Positions 33,612-33,613 of a stretch of DNA of 33,613 nucleotides are shown here, one piece after another (position 1 is the first letter of the stretch; every line of letters starts with the position of its first letter). The translations under genes were made by a program, and so were the position numbers. Source of the stretch: a bacterium (GTDB lineage: Bacteria > Armatimonadota > Chthonomonadetes > Chthonomonadales > JAMCWF01); the NCBI GenBank assembly GCA_021842405.1, contig JAKBZR010000033.1:1-33613 (forward strand), in the 5' to 3' direction. The notes under the pieces are model-generated. The model was not told the origin of the DNA. It made no database searches and saw nothing but the letters and a program-made list of their open reading frames with translations.

Positions 33612-33613
33612 AT

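Overview
The window looks like a chromosomal segment from a free-living bacterium, most likely of the Armatimonadota. The main evidence is a type IV pilin-like protein whose N-terminus and following stretch ([18 protein letters not shown], then [13 protein letters not shown]) and C-terminal VDGHAKWL motif match the style of the large prepilin families of that phylum. Several large secreted carbohydrate-active proteins, two of them with Tat signals, agree with this. The assignment is an inference from protein style; no rRNA or tRNA gene is present to confirm it.

Layout. (1) 1-412: repeats, then a perfect consensus promoter driving a PII signal protein (glnB, 413-754). (2) 1142-6739: a tightly packed plus-strand operon of zinc-ribbon protein, metallophosphatase of the 5'-nucleotidase type, two multi-pass membrane glycosyltransferase-like proteins, tsaE and tsaB. 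Four of the five junctions are stop-start overlaps. (3) 6723-9140 (minus): a small phage-derived cassette of HTH/zinc-finger regulator, small helical protein and a terminase large subunit broken by one frameshift. (4) 9357-11632: an Rpn-type PD-(D/E)XK nuclease and an anaerobic sulfatase-maturase-like radical SAM enzyme. (5) 11908-19294: a 1202-residue exported protein, a YihY-family membrane protein and a Tat-exported GH99/GH71-like protein. (6) 19295-21751: repeats, a small membrane protein with a coupled leader ORF, and a pilin-like protein. (7) 21752-24416 (minus): thioredoxin, a BadF/N-acetylglucosamine-kinase-like protein and a soluble MgtE-N/CBS/PRC-barrel protein, probably one operon. 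(8) 24683-27442: a secreted protein with two CBM11-like halves and a LiaX/YvlB-like beta-solenoid protein. (9) 27927-32946 (minus): a LolA-like/TlpA fusion and a GH78 alpha-L-rhamnosidase. (10) 33276-33611: an ECF sigma factor that stops right after region 2.

The intergenic space is dominated by three repeat families. The most informative has inverted ends GAGTTCAGTT...AACTGAACTC and G/C-rich cores. Two copies (19924-20036 and 27666-27811) have perfect 8-bp direct repeats at exactly the same distance from their ends, which is strong evidence that the family moves by transposition (MITE-like). A second family has TTGTTGAAAAA ends, and a third is a 92-bp GTCATTGCGAG inverted repeat. At 27447-27916 the three lie together in a nested arrangement. 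Two short gene relics, an HsdS C-terminus and a glycosidase piece, each sit directly against a copy of the first family.

Functionally the window mixes housekeeping (nitrogen signalling, t6A tRNA modification, thiol redox, envelope glycosylation and envelope stress) with polysaccharide degradation (rhamnosidase, GH99-like, toroid protein, CBM-like protein). I see no complete novel defence or mobile system. The most unusual items are the transposing repeat family with its effects on promoters and gene relics, and the isolated terminase cassette.
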